Shown here: positions 17,917 through 26,480 of the stretch, piece by piece | Position numbering within the stretch: the first letter of the stretch is position 1 | Layout of the letters: the number at the start of each line of letters is the position of its first letter | From: an uncultured Psychrobacter sp. | GTDB lineage: Bacteria; Pseudomonadota; Gammaproteobacteria; Pseudomonadales; Moraxellaceae | NCBI GenBank assembly: GCA_947489525.1 | Contig: CANLDW010000009.1 | Location: 1-64,000 of the forward strand | Reading direction: 5' to 3' | Length of the DNA stretch: 64,000 bases | Notes under the pieces: model-generated | What the model was told of the DNA's origin: nothing | What the model saw: the letters and a program-made list of their open reading frames with translations, nothing else | The model's database searches: none | Position numbers and translations under genes: made by a program

Positions 17917-18990
17917 ATGAGCAGCTTAGAAACCGGTCAATTAAAAGAAGAAACTATTAAAAGTATTAAATACTTGAAAGCACGTCAGGCAGGTTTCAAG
18001 GATTTTAATATATTGATGAAAGCTAATGGTTTATCGGCATCGGTTGGTATGGATAGCGTTATCAATAAGTTAAGCAGATTGGACGAAACTATAGATAAAA
18101 AACTCATTAAGAAATTAGCAATAGCAACGGATAAATATTTAAATAATCATATTTTATTTGCTTCAAAGAGAATTTATATTTATAAGTTAGATGAAGACCA
18201 ATTAGTAAATATAAAATCTGGATTAGAGGAAGGCGATTATTTATCAGTTGAATTAGAGAAAGGAAATGAAAGTTCGTTTGATATAACAGCACCTGAGAAT
18301 AAAATTAAAAAGACAAGTCTAAAAATTGATTTAAGTGAAACACTAAAGGTTTTCTATATTAAAGGATTTCGTGAGTATATTAATAAAGAGTCTATGCCAT
18401 CTTTGATTGACGAAATAGATAACGAGGATACACGTGAGGTTATTGATGTATTTAAGGTAATTCGAAATAAGGTAACTGTTTTTGACTTTATTGCTCTTGA
18501 TTTAAAAAACAAAGCTTTGATTTTAGGTCTAGATCTAGAAAATAGCTTCATAAGAGCTGAAATGAATAAATCTTATGCTCAACTTTTTAACATTTTTAGA
18601 AACCATTTCAATATCACTAATGTTGAGCCAATGGACTTGAGACCATGTATTACAGAAATGGAACAAGAAAAAGTTGGTAATATACTAAAACACAGATTTT
18701 CCACAGACAACGGTGGATATAGTCATACTAGTGGTAGTACGTCTAAAAATCTAGATACTAGAAATGATGACTTCTATATTAATGGTGAAAAAAATAGCAC
18801 GCTTGACTACTACGGAACTATTAAACGATATCCATTAATAAAAAATGAAGAACCAATTATTTCTATTGAAATGAGCTATCGCGAATATGCAAGATCTGCT
18901 TTTTCAAAAATTAAGTATGCAGTAATTACCGATGTGAAAACAGCGAAAGGCTTCCAATTCTGTATTGATAAAATTTTTCAACATGTATAA
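17917..18990 (+). CDS. island gene A: unknown 357-residue protein, candidate defence component
   Basis: I do not recognise a family. The protein is soluble, lysine/isoleucine-rich and has no signal peptide or membrane helix. A helical N-terminal part (1-75) is followed by a beta-containing region (about 82-150, with YIYKLDEDQLVNIKSGLEEGD), another mixed alpha/beta region (170-245), and a polar loop rich in Ser/Thr/Asn (about 262-292). The C-terminal segment (300-357) has beta character. A strong AAGGA precedes the ATG. The gene leads a three-gene operon inserted between cmoA and cmoB, with much lower GC than its neighbours, which indicates transfer. It could be a sensor or binding subunit; this is speculation. 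Confidence 0.7.
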   Translation: MSSLETGQLKEETIKSIKYLKARQAGFKDFNILMKANGLSASVGMDSVINKLSRLDETIDKKLIKKLAIATDKYLNNHILFASKRIYIYKLDEDQLVNIKSGLEEGDYLSVELEKGNESSFDITAPENKIKKTSLKIDLSETLKVFYIKGFREYINKESMPSLIDEIDNEDTREVIDVFKVIRNKVTVFDFIALDLKNKALILGLDLENSFIRAEMNKSYAQLFNIFRNHFNITNVEPMDLRPCITEMEQEKVGNILKHRFSTDNGGYSHTSGSTSKNLDTRNDDFYINGEKNSTLDYYGTIKRYPLIKNEEPIISIEMSYREYARSAFSKIKYAVITDVKTAKGFQFCIDKIFQHV

Positions 18991-18995
18991 TTCAT

Positions 18996-19445
18996 ATGAA
19001 TAACATATTTAATTTTTACACAGTAAAAATCTATAAACATACACTTGGTCGTAATGATGCAAGTGAAGTTATTTATTCCTGTGAGAATATATTAAGTGAA
19101 ATAATAGAGCAGAATAGTATATCTAAAGATTCAATATTCAATTACTCATCTCTTTTTAAAAAATCGAAATTAAAAAAAGAGGATAAAGATGTTTTTATAA
19201 AATCAGTTTATGTACTAGCGCATATTAATGTAAAGTTTCTAGAGCAACACTTTCATTATTTAGATGGAGCTGGTCATTGGGAAGAAATAGATTTAGAAAG
19301 TGTTTTTCAATCTTACAAAGAGAATGAATTCTATAATCCTATAACACATGAAAAAATAAACGAGAAACAATTTAACAATATTGTTTTACCCTATTTCAGT
19401 CCAACTGACGAGCTAGTTTCATTGCTTAAAGGAGACAAGCAATGA
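18996..19445 (+). CDS. island gene B: unknown 149-residue protein
   Basis: No family recognised. The product is soluble and mostly helical by composition, with an aromatic/histidine-rich middle (EQHFHYLDGAGHWEE, about residues 83-97). It begins five bases after gene A and its stop overlaps the start of gene C by four bases (ATGA), so the three genes are translationally linked. No clear ribosome site precedes it, consistent with coupling to gene A. Very AT-rich codon use sets it apart from the surrounding chromosome. Confidence 0.65.
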   Translation: MNNIFNFYTVKIYKHTLGRNDASEVIYSCENILSEIIEQNSISKDSIFNYSSLFKKSKLKKEDKDVFIKSVYVLAHINVKFLEQHFHYLDGAGHWEEIDLESVFQSYKENEFYNPITHEKINEKQFNNIVLPYFSPTDELVSLLKGDKQ

Positions 19446-20137
19446 GTATAGGAAATACTATAGATGACTTCCTTTCAGCTCGTGACTTGATGATGCACAA
19501 TTTACATTCGAAATTCTCGTATGATGATTTTATTAAGTTACTTTATAAGGATTTGGAATATATTACTTCTATTATGATGGATGGAGTTGAAACGTATAAC
19601 GATATGTCTGAAACAGAAATATCTCGTCAAATTTATAATAATCTGAAAATGAAGAATTATGGTGCCGAATTGGATAGTGATAAAAATGGAAATGCTGATA
19701 TTTCAGTTATATCAGGTAATTATAAATGGATAAGTGAAGCAAAAATATTTGGTGGTGCAAATAGATATGGAGTAGATCATATAAATGAGGGTTTTTTGCA
19801 ATTAACTACCAGATATAGTAAAGGAGAAAGTTATGCTTATCACGGTGGTTTATTTATTTATATAAAACCAAATGGAAGAGGTGATACAGAAAAAAGCGTA
19901 ATGGATGATTGGAAGGCAGTTATAGAAAGAAATAAAGATAAACTAAATAATCTAGAAATCAATGGACACTGTCAAACTAAAAGATATTTAACAACTAAAC
20001 ATGACCATCAAGTTAGTGGCTATCCATACATTGTGAAACATATTCCTATTTGCTTACTTCATCTTCCAGAAGATAAAAGCGGGTTAAAAGCCAAAAAGTA
20101 TAGACAAGCTAGAGAAGAATATAAGAACAATAGTTAA
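19442..20137 (+). CDS. island gene C: predicted PD-(D/E)xK nuclease
   Basis: A 231-residue soluble protein with a recognisable PD-(D/E)xK arrangement. E59 lies in a helix (SETEISRQIY), D86 in GNADISVI, then twelve residues, then E99-A100-K101 in WISEAKIF. Downstream, Q120 and Y125 in FLQLTTRY resemble the Q...Y motif seen in some RecB/Cas4-like nucleases. This predicts a metal-dependent DNA or RNA endonuclease. A good AAGGAG site precedes its ATG, which overlaps the end of gene B. The nuclease in a compact AT-rich operon suggests an anti-phage or restriction-like role. The motif reading is direct; the role is inference. Confidence 0.68.
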   Translation: MSIGNTIDDFLSARDLMMHNLHSKFSYDDFIKLLYKDLEYITSIMMDGVETYNDMSETEISRQIYNNLKMKNYGAELDSDKNGNADISVISGNYKWISEAKIFGGANRYGVDHINEGFLQLTTRYSKGESYAYHGGLFIYIKPNGRGDTEKSVMDDWKAVIERNKDKLNNLEINGHCQTKRYLTTKHDHQVSGYPYIVKHIPICLLHLPEDKSGLKAKKYRQAREEYKNNS

Positions 20138-20717
20138 AGTATTTCTTAAATTGAGTTCTGTATCTAAGAGTAATAAATTTTTATAAAGCAAGAATGATGA
20201 TGAGGATAATATTGTTGTATCAACTATAGATTAGATAAAACTTGTCGATATATGCCTTCAGAATCAATCTATAAAATATTTTATTGGAGACAGCCTTTAG
20301 GTACTGCTCTATTATTCATCTAAAAAACTTTTTCTAAAACTATGCTTTTGCAGTTATAGTTAAGACTTTATGTATTACCTTTTATACTAGGCGGTCTATT
20401 CTTTCAAGAAACCAGTTTGCTATTACAACCCCAACCAAAACCATTGTCTAACTTGAACTATATCTTACCTTAATAGCTAGAGTAGGCTGAGTGAGGCTTT
20501 CAATACCTAAAACCTTAAATATATAAAAATTTAAAGCACTACCTCAATCGAGCGCAAGACGAAAGCTGCGCGCGAGGGACGAGCGCCGAATAAATCTTTA
20601 AAGAAAACCGTCCCCTGACCCGCATATTTGCCCATCTTTGAAGAACTCTAATCTAGAGGCTAATCTTTTTGCTTTTATGACCCTCACTCCTTAAAATATC
20701 GTCTAATATTCCTATAG
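20138..20717. other. gene-free region between island and cmoB
   Basis: About 580 bases without a credible reading frame. The left two thirds are AT-rich like the island. A patch at about 20545-20635 is suddenly GC-rich (CGAAAGCTGCGCGCGAGGGACG and CCGTCCCCTGACCCGC segments) and may be a mobile-element or repeat remnant. The 8-base word AGGCTAAT at 20657-20664 also occurs just after cmoA at 17689-17696. No terminator for the island operon is obvious. Confidence 0.45.
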
Positions 20718-21758
20718 ATGAATAAAATTGAAACTTTTATGACCAATAACACTATTGCTAACGCTGAACGTGAGCTGTATCTAACCTTATTAACCATCGC
20801 TGAGACCCAGCCGGTGGCTTATGAGTGGTTGGCGCTATTGCCAAAGTGGCTGACGGCTATTAAGGATAAGCGCAATTATGCGCATGCACCAGCTTATCAG
20901 TCCTCTATAGCGCGATTGCCGACTATTGCTACGGATAGTGTGGATTTAAATAGTTCGGCTATTACGATCAATAGCCAGCTTAGTGACTCTGAGCGTAAGC
21001 AAATCACCGCGCTACTCAAGCAATTAATGCCGTGGCGAAAAGGGCCGTTCCAAATTGGCGATAATGCGTCAGGTATTAAGATCGATACCGAGTGGCATAG
21101 CGACTGGAAATGGGATCGGGTGGCGCCGCATTTGAGCCCTTTGAAAGGCAGGCGTGTGCTTGATGTGGGCGGTGGCTCGGGCTATCACGGTTGGCGCATG
21201 GCAGGGGCGGGCGCGGATACGGTGATAGTGGTTGATCCGTCCTGTTTGTTTTATCACCAGTTTATGGCGATTCGGCATTTTGTTGGCAATGCTGACAACT
21301 ATCGTACCCATTATATACCTGTGCCACTAGAGGCTTTGCTTGAGCACAGTCAATTGTTCGATACGGTGTTTAGTATGGGCGTGCTTTATCATCGTCAGTC
21401 GCCGTTTGAGCACTTGCAGCAGCTTAAGGGACAGCTAATCAAAGGTGGCGAGTTGGTGCTTGAAACTTTAGTTATTGATGGCGATGCCAATACGGTATTG
21501 GTGCCGCATGACCGTTATGCGCAAATGAATAATGTGTACTTTTTACCCTCGGTTGCAGCACTTATTGGCTGGCTTAAAAAAGTAGGATTTACTGAGGTGC
21601 GCTGTGTCGATGTCGATGTGACGACCACTGAGGAACAGCGAGCAACCGAGTGGATGACCTATCAATCACTAGCGGACTTTTTAGATCCTAATGACAGTAC
21701 GAACACCATTGAAGGCTATCCGGCACCGAAGCGGGCGACTTTTATTGCCAAAAAATAA
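20718..21758 (+). CDS. cmoB: tRNA U34 carboxymethyltransferase
   Basis: It transfers the carboxymethyl group from carboxy-SAM, made by CmoA, onto 5-hydroxyuridine 34 of certain tRNAs. The product is 346 residues. Family motifs include WRKGPFQIGD, IDTEWHSDWKWDRV, the SAM loop VLDVGGGSGYHGWRM and SMGVLYHRQSPFEHL. The ATG at 20718 has no strong ribosome site; a second Met at residue 8 is an alternative. Its natural partner cmoA lies 3 kb upstream, beyond the island. Confidence 0.95.
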   Translation: MNKIETFMTNNTIANAERELYLTLLTIAETQPVAYEWLALLPKWLTAIKDKRNYAHAPAYQSSIARLPTIATDSVDLNSSAITINSQLSDSERKQITALLKQLMPWRKGPFQIGDNASGIKIDTEWHSDWKWDRVAPHLSPLKGRRVLDVGGGSGYHGWRMAGAGADTVIVVDPSCLFYHQFMAIRHFVGNADNYRTHYIPVPLEALLEHSQLFDTVFSMGVLYHRQSPFEHLQQLKGQLIKGGELVLETLVIDGDANTVLVPHDRYAQMNNVYFLPSVAALIGWLKKVGFTEVRCVDVDVTTTEEQRATEWMTYQSLADFLDPNDSTNTIEGYPAPKRATFIAKK

Positions 21759-21791
21759 TAGGGTTAAAATGTCGCGCACTGATGACTAAAA

Positions 21792-22010
21792 TTAGATCAA
21801 CCATCTCTCAAAGGCAACTTCAAGCAAAAGTTTAAGTAAAAAACCCACAAAACCTGCACCCAAGGCTAAAAATATCCAAAAGGTACCCGCGCGCCCAGCC
21901 TCAGATTTTTTAGAGATATCGAAGATAATAAAGAATAAAAAAGCGATGAATATGGGTAGTAGTATATACAGTCCCCAATTGGTGACGGTACTGGCGGCGA
22001 TAGCAAACAT
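21792..22010 (-). CDS. DUF2788 small membrane protein
   Basis: A 72-residue protein with two predicted membrane helices (about 12-29 and 43-64). They are joined by DISKKSEAGRAGTFWIF, a segment that matches the DUF2788 family as I remember it. The function is unknown. It is convergent with cmoB and stands alone. Confidence 0.75.
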   Translation of the reverse strand: MFAIAASTVTNWGLYILLPIFIAFLFFIIFDISKKSEAGRAGTFWIFLALGAGFVGFLLKLLLEVAFERWLI

Positions 22011-22381
22011 AGTGTAATCCTATTAAATAAGTAGAGTTTTATTTTGAATTTATTATTAAGCGTGACTTTATCTGCTTTGCAGTATAAGGAGCAATCATGG
22101 GTAAAACAATAGCAGGGCGGTTAGCCTAGCGATAACTGTATGGGTATGCTAATAAACTGGGCACACAGAACATCAATATTACTGATGAAAAATCACTTAT
22201 AAACAACTACTCAAAGAATGATGAGTGACAAAAACTAATAGTTAAGTGGCACTGTTGCTACCTTATTTCAAGGATTTTGACGCTATTTTTGGTTGAAATA
22301 GTGCAAAGAGACGTAAAGGTTGTTATATTTGCAGGTTACTTGTTATTTTCTAATTTTTTATTTATCTGAGTTTATAGTCCT
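22011..22381. other. gene-free region upstream of argS
   Basis: About 370 bases that must carry the argS promoter. A short frame starts at 22097 (ATG after AAGGAG) but stops after ten codons. In the same phase, past two stop codons, about 30 more protein-like codons follow to about 22230. This could be a leader peptide or the remnant of a small gene. I see no clear terminator or riboswitch. Confidence 0.4.
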
Positions 22382-24211
22382 ATGTCCCAAGCCCAAATTG
22401 ATACCTTAGCTTCACTATTTGACACCGCTGTTCAAGTGCTAAAAGACAAAGGCGAGCTACCAGCAGATTGGCAAAATAGTAGCCAAATCACGCGTACCAA
22501 AGACGTCAGTCACGGCGACTTTGCCAGTAATATTGCGATGACGGCAGCAAAAGCTGCCAAGGCCAACCCGCGTGCGCTGGCAGAAAAGATCGTTGCCGCT
22601 CTGCCTGATAATCAAGATATCCGTCAAATCGATATTGCAGGGCCTGGCTTTATCAACGTCTTTTTGAACAGTGATGCCAAGTTTGCGGTATTAAATGATA
22701 TCTTTGCGTTGCAAGATCGCTTTGGTTTAAGCGAGCAATTCGATGGACAAAAGGTACAAGTGGAGTTTGTCTCTGCTAACCCAACGTCGAGCTTACACGT
22801 GGGTCATGGACGCGGCGCAGCGTTTGGCATGAGTGTAGCGAATTTGCTTGAGGCCATCGGTTATGAGGTGACGCGTGAATACTACGTCAATGACGCGGGT
22901 CGGCAGATGGATATTTTGGCGACCAGCACTTACCTGCGTTATTTGGAGGCCAATGGTGAGACGGTTACTTTTCCCGTCAACGCTTATCAAGGCGATTATG
23001 TCCGTGATATCGCAGAAACATTAAAGCTACAGCATGGCGATAGCTACGTGTATTCTTTTGAGCAAATTGCCAAAGATGTCCCAGCAGATGCGGACTATAA
23101 GATAAATGCAGCAGGTGACAAAGAGCTGATCGCAGGCGATAAAGAGGCGCATATCGATGGGCTGATCGCCAATAGTAAAACCTTACTCGGCGATAGCTAT
23201 GAGCTGTTCTTAAATGCAGCGCTAAGCGATATTTTGGCGGATATTAAAGACGATTTGAACGATTTTGGCGTGCGTTATGAATGCTGGTTTAGCGAAAAAT
23301 CCATTGAAGATGAGATTGAGCCGGTACTGCAAATATTAGAGGACAAAGGCTATCTATATGAGAAGGATGGCAACATCTGGTTTAGATCGACGGACTTTGG
23401 TGATGAAAAAGACCGCGTTGTGCGCCGCGCTAATGGTCAGACCACGTATTTTGCCTCGGATATTGCTTATCATAAAAACAAATTCGATCGCGGCTTTGAT
23501 AAGGTCATTAACGTCTGGGGCGCCGATCATCATGGCTATGTACCGCGCGTAAGAGCAGCACTATTAGCACTCGGTATCGATGCTGAGCGATTGGATGTGG
23601 TACTGGTACAGTTTGTCGCGCTATGGCGCGGTGAGCAAAAGGTAGCAATGTCCTCGCGCTCAGGGCAGTTTGTGACTTTGCGCGAGCTGCGCGGCGAGGT
23701 CGGTAATGATGCGGCGCGTTTTTATTACGTGGCGCGTAAGCCTGAGGTGCACGTTGACTTTGATTTAGAGCTTGCCAAATCGCAAAGTAAAGATAATCTG
23801 GTTTATTATATTCAGTACGCGCACGCGCGGGCGTGCCGTGTGCTTGAGAAGCTTGAGAACAGTGGCTATAGCGTAGATGATGCGCTGGGCGCTGAACAGC
23901 AGCAGCTTCTTGTTGCTGCTAACGAGGAGGAGTTGATTAAGCTACTCGCCGCTTATCCTGCGACACTGATGCGTGCGGCAACAGGCTACGAGCCGCATAT
24001 ATTAACCAACTATCTCAAAGAATTAGCAGCGCTGTTCCACGGCTGGTATGATAGCAATCGTATCTTGCCGATGAGTCTGACTGCAAAAGAGACGCCTAGT
24101 CAAGATGAGCTTGCTATGATGCAGGCGCGTCTGCGTCTGTCAAAGGCGGTACGCCAAGTCATTGCGAATGGTCTAAGTTTGCTAGGCTTGTCAGCACCCT
24201 CTAGTATGTAA
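22382..24211 (+). CDS. argS: arginine--tRNA ligase
   Basis: This class I synthetase charges tRNA-Arg. At 609 residues it is in the longer size class of bacterial ArgS. The HIGH-type motif is HVGHGRGA, preceded by EFVSANPTSSL. REYYVNDAGRQMD and VWGADHHGYVPRV are typical. The KMSKS position is degenerate (VAMSSRSG), which is common in ArgS. The C-terminal DALR anticodon domain ends the protein. A SPOR-domain gene follows after 59 bases, a frequent neighbour of argS. Confidence 0.96.
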   Translation: MSQAQIDTLASLFDTAVQVLKDKGELPADWQNSSQITRTKDVSHGDFASNIAMTAAKAAKANPRALAEKIVAALPDNQDIRQIDIAGPGFINVFLNSDAKFAVLNDIFALQDRFGLSEQFDGQKVQVEFVSANPTSSLHVGHGRGAAFGMSVANLLEAIGYEVTREYYVNDAGRQMDILATSTYLRYLEANGETVTFPVNAYQGDYVRDIAETLKLQHGDSYVYSFEQIAKDVPADADYKINAAGDKELIAGDKEAHIDGLIANSKTLLGDSYELFLNAALSDILADIKDDLNDFGVRYECWFSEKSIEDEIEPVLQILEDKGYLYEKDGNIWFRSTDFGDEKDRVVRRANGQTTYFASDIAYHKNKFDRGFDKVINVWGADHHGYVPRVRAALLALGIDAERLDVVLVQFVALWRGEQKVAMSSRSGQFVTLRELRGEVGNDAARFYYVARKPEVHVDFDLELAKSQSKDNLVYYIQYAHARACRVLEKLENSGYSVDDALGAEQQQLLVAANEEELIKLLAAYPATLMRAATGYEPHILTNYLKELAALFHGWYDSNRILPMSLTAKETPSQDELAMMQARLRLSKAVRQVIANGLSLLGLSAPSSM

Positions 24212-24270
24212 TACGTTGAGGCGCTGCATATCATTAAAATTATATCAATACGGTAGGGAGAAAACAGTCC

Positions 24271-25071
24271 ATGTTAGCCAAAAAACCAAGAGGCGCCACT
24301 GAAAAGCGTAAATCTAGTAGTATGTCAGGCTTACTGTGGATGCTTGTAGGGGCTATTTTGACCCTTATGATTGGGGTGTTCTTATACTTATCGCCGCTGT
24401 TCAATTTTAGTCCCGCTGATAATACTACTGTCTCAGATCCTGAGCGTCAGGTACAGCCGCGTGTTGAGACGGATACGGATAACAACGATTACGAGTTTTA
24501 TGATATTTTGCCCAATCAGGAGATGGCGACTATACCTGATGAAGATCTTAACGAGTTTGGCAATGAGGGTATAGATGATATTAATGCGTTTGAGCCTGAT
24601 GTGGTGGTGACCCAACCTGATAATGAGGTCACTGATGCGAGAGACAATAGTAATTTTGGTGTGACTGAAAGTACAACGATAGAGCCTAGTCGTCGTAGCA
24701 GCAATAATAATACTAACGCTGCAAATGAGATCGTCATCGTTGAGGAAAACGCGACTTATGATGGCACCGTACCCTCTAGTCCTGCTAATAATAGAGCAAC
24801 TGAAAGCGCGAGTATTCAGCAAACCGCCCCTGCTGCGACTTATATTTTACAGATTAATAGCTTTGGAGATCCTGATGAAGCGGATCGCCGCCGCGCGCAA
24901 GTTTTGATGGCGGGAGTCGATGCAAGAGTGGTCAAAAATACTACCGGTAATGGTCTGCCTATCTATCAGGTTGTCTCGCGCTCAATGAACAATAGACAGG
25001 CAGTCGCTAGCGCTCAGCAGCGCCTACAGAACAACGGTATTGACTCTATTATCGTCGAACAGCGCCGCTAG
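24271..25071 (+). CDS. SPOR domain-containing cell-division-type protein
   Basis: A 266-residue bitopic membrane protein. It has a short basic cytoplasmic N terminus, one membrane helix (about residues 21-44) and a long acidic, Asn/Thr-rich periplasmic linker. The C-terminal SPOR domain (about 188-264, with ATYILQINSF...VDARVV...YQVVSRSM) binds denuded peptidoglycan at division sites in this family. A ribosome site GGGAG precedes the ATG. It lies downstream of argS and is followed by a terminator, so the two are probably one operon. Confidence 0.88.
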   Translation: MLAKKPRGATEKRKSSSMSGLLWMLVGAILTLMIGVFLYLSPLFNFSPADNTTVSDPERQVQPRVETDTDNNDYEFYDILPNQEMATIPDEDLNEFGNEGIDDINAFEPDVVVTQPDNEVTDARDNSNFGVTESTTIEPSRRSSNNNTNAANEIVIVEENATYDGTVPSSPANNRATESASIQQTAPAATYILQINSFGDPDEADRRRAQVLMAGVDARVVKNTTGNGLPIYQVVSRSMNNRQAVASAQQRLQNNGIDSIIVEQRR

Positions 25072-25081
25072 ACAAATCTAT

Positions 25082-25111
25082 AAAAAAAGCGTCAACAGGG
25101 CGCTTTTTTTA
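25082..25111 (+). terminator. terminator after argS-SPOR unit
   Basis: The hairpin AAAAAAGCG / CGCTTTTTT with an eight- to nine-base loop and a T run follows directly after the SPOR gene. Confidence 0.88.
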
Positions 25112-25250
25112 TATCCTTTTTTTGATTAGGGTCAAACAGTTTTAGAACGGATGCTAGGTGATGTACAGATACTACACCTATAACATCAAAAGCGATACAC
25201 ACCTTAGCCGCTGCACAGGGCGCTGACTATATTTCTCACAAGAGCTGACT

Positions 25251-26345
25251 ATGACTGTAGCTGATACCCATACATCGTCCAAAAGATTTATCAAAGCTTT
25301 TTTTCAAAAGTATTTTATCGATGCTTTTACCGGGATGGCGCTAGGGCTGTTTGTAACTTTAATTGCAGGTCTTATCCTCTCGCAAATTGGCGGCTGGTTA
25401 CATCTGCCAGCACTGGTTGCCGTTGGTAAGCTTGCGGCTGTTTTAATGGGCGCAGGTATTGGCGTTGGTATTGCTTATTATCTAAAAGCGCCGCCGCTGG
25501 TTATGCTCAGCTGTCTGGTCGCAGGTATGCTTGGCGCGCACTCAGAAGCGCTGATGGCAGGTTCGATCTTTACGGCCCAAGCGGCGGGACCTGCAACCTT
25601 TGCTGCTGTACCAGGCAACCCTATTGGCGCGTATCTAGCCGCTGTATTTGCGTATCGCGCGGGAACCTGGGTGGCAGGTAAAACCAAGCTCGATATTTTA
25701 CTCATACCATTAGTGGTTTGTAGCGTGGCATTAGCCGTCTGCGCGCTACTCAACCCACCAGTCGTCGCGGCGGTCAATGCAATCGGCTATGGCATTCAAG
25801 CAGCAACCGAACTACAGCCACTGCTTATGGGAGTCGTCATTGCTGTTGTCGTCGGTATTTTATTGACGCTACCAACATCAAGCGCGGCTATCTGCATCGC
25901 AATTGGTCTCGGCGGCGTGGCAGGCGGGGCAGCGGTGGTGGGCTGCGCGGCGCATATGATCGGCTTTGCAGTAGCTAGCTTCAAGGATAACGGTGTCAGC
26001 GGCGTCATCTCGCAAGGTTTAGGTACCAGTATGCTGCAAATTCCAAATGTCCTAAAAAAACCTATTATCCTCCTGCCAGCTGTCATTGCTAGCGCTATCG
26101 CCGGTCCTATAGCAACGGTAGGGTTTGAGCTGGCATGTACAGCGACGGGCGCGGGTATGGGTACGGCAGGACTGGTTGGCGTGTTTGGGATTATCGAAGC
26201 CTCACAAGGTATAATGAGTGCCAGCACGCTATGGACAGCTATTATATTGCTAATGTTCCTACTGCCTGCGCTCATTGCAGGACTGGTCGCCTATGTGATG
26301 CGAAAGTTTGGCTGGCTAGTAGCAGGTGATATGAAGCTGCCTTAA
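25251..26345 (+). CDS. PTS_EIIC_2-family membrane protein (putative sugar/regulatory transporter)
   Basis: A 364-residue protein with about ten hydrophobic helices, rich in Gly and Ala, resembling the PF13303 'PTS system EIIC, sugar-specific' family. Recognisable parts are DAFTGMALGLFVTLIAG near the N terminus and PTSSAAI...GLGGVAGGAAVVGCA in the middle. No phosphotransferase EIIA/EIIB genes are nearby, so transport by phosphorylation is doubtful. The substrate is unknown. It stands alone and has its own terminator. Confidence 0.78.
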   Translation: MTVADTHTSSKRFIKAFFQKYFIDAFTGMALGLFVTLIAGLILSQIGGWLHLPALVAVGKLAAVLMGAGIGVGIAYYLKAPPLVMLSCLVAGMLGAHSEALMAGSIFTAQAAGPATFAAVPGNPIGAYLAAVFAYRAGTWVAGKTKLDILLIPLVVCSVALAVCALLNPPVVAAVNAIGYGIQAATELQPLLMGVVIAVVVGILLTLPTSSAAICIAIGLGGVAGGAAVVGCAAHMIGFAVASFKDNGVSGVISQGLGTSMLQIPNVLKKPIILLPAVIASAIAGPIATVGFELACTATGAGMGTAGLVGVFGIIEASQGIMSASTLWTAIILLMFLLPALIAGLVAYVMRKFGWLVAGDMKLP

Positions 26346-26359
26346 TTTTAACAAAACAA

Positions 26360-26398
26360 GAAAAAGCTCAGATGCTTACACAGAGTCTGAGCTTTTTC
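26360..26398 (+). terminator. terminator after the PTS_EIIC_2 gene
   Basis: A thirteen-base stem GAAAAAGCTCAGA / TCTGAGCTTTTTC closes a 13-base loop. It follows the stop codon by 15 bases and is T-rich on its 3' side. Confidence 0.88.
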
Positions 26399-26426
26399 GT
26401 TTTTATAAACCAAATACTTGATTATC

Positions 26427-26469
26427 AGCCATCGCTCAACGTTAATATATATAACGTTGAGCGATGGCT
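26427..26469 (-). terminator. perfect 18-base inverted repeat, probable terminator of the SDR gene
   Basis: The arms AGCCATCGCTCAACGTTA and TAACGTTGAGCGATGGCT are perfectly complementary around a seven-base ATATATA loop. The repeat lies 11 bases beyond the stop of the leftward SDR gene. No long T run follows on that strand, so the terminator role is likely but not certain. Confidence 0.7.
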
Positions 26470-26480
26470 TTTGTCTGCGC

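Noticed and set aside
25795-26275. 159-codon minus-strand frame within the PTS_EIIC_2 gene
   Set aside because: Ala/Pro/Thr-rich antisense of a Gly/Ala-rich membrane protein gene; a typical shadow.
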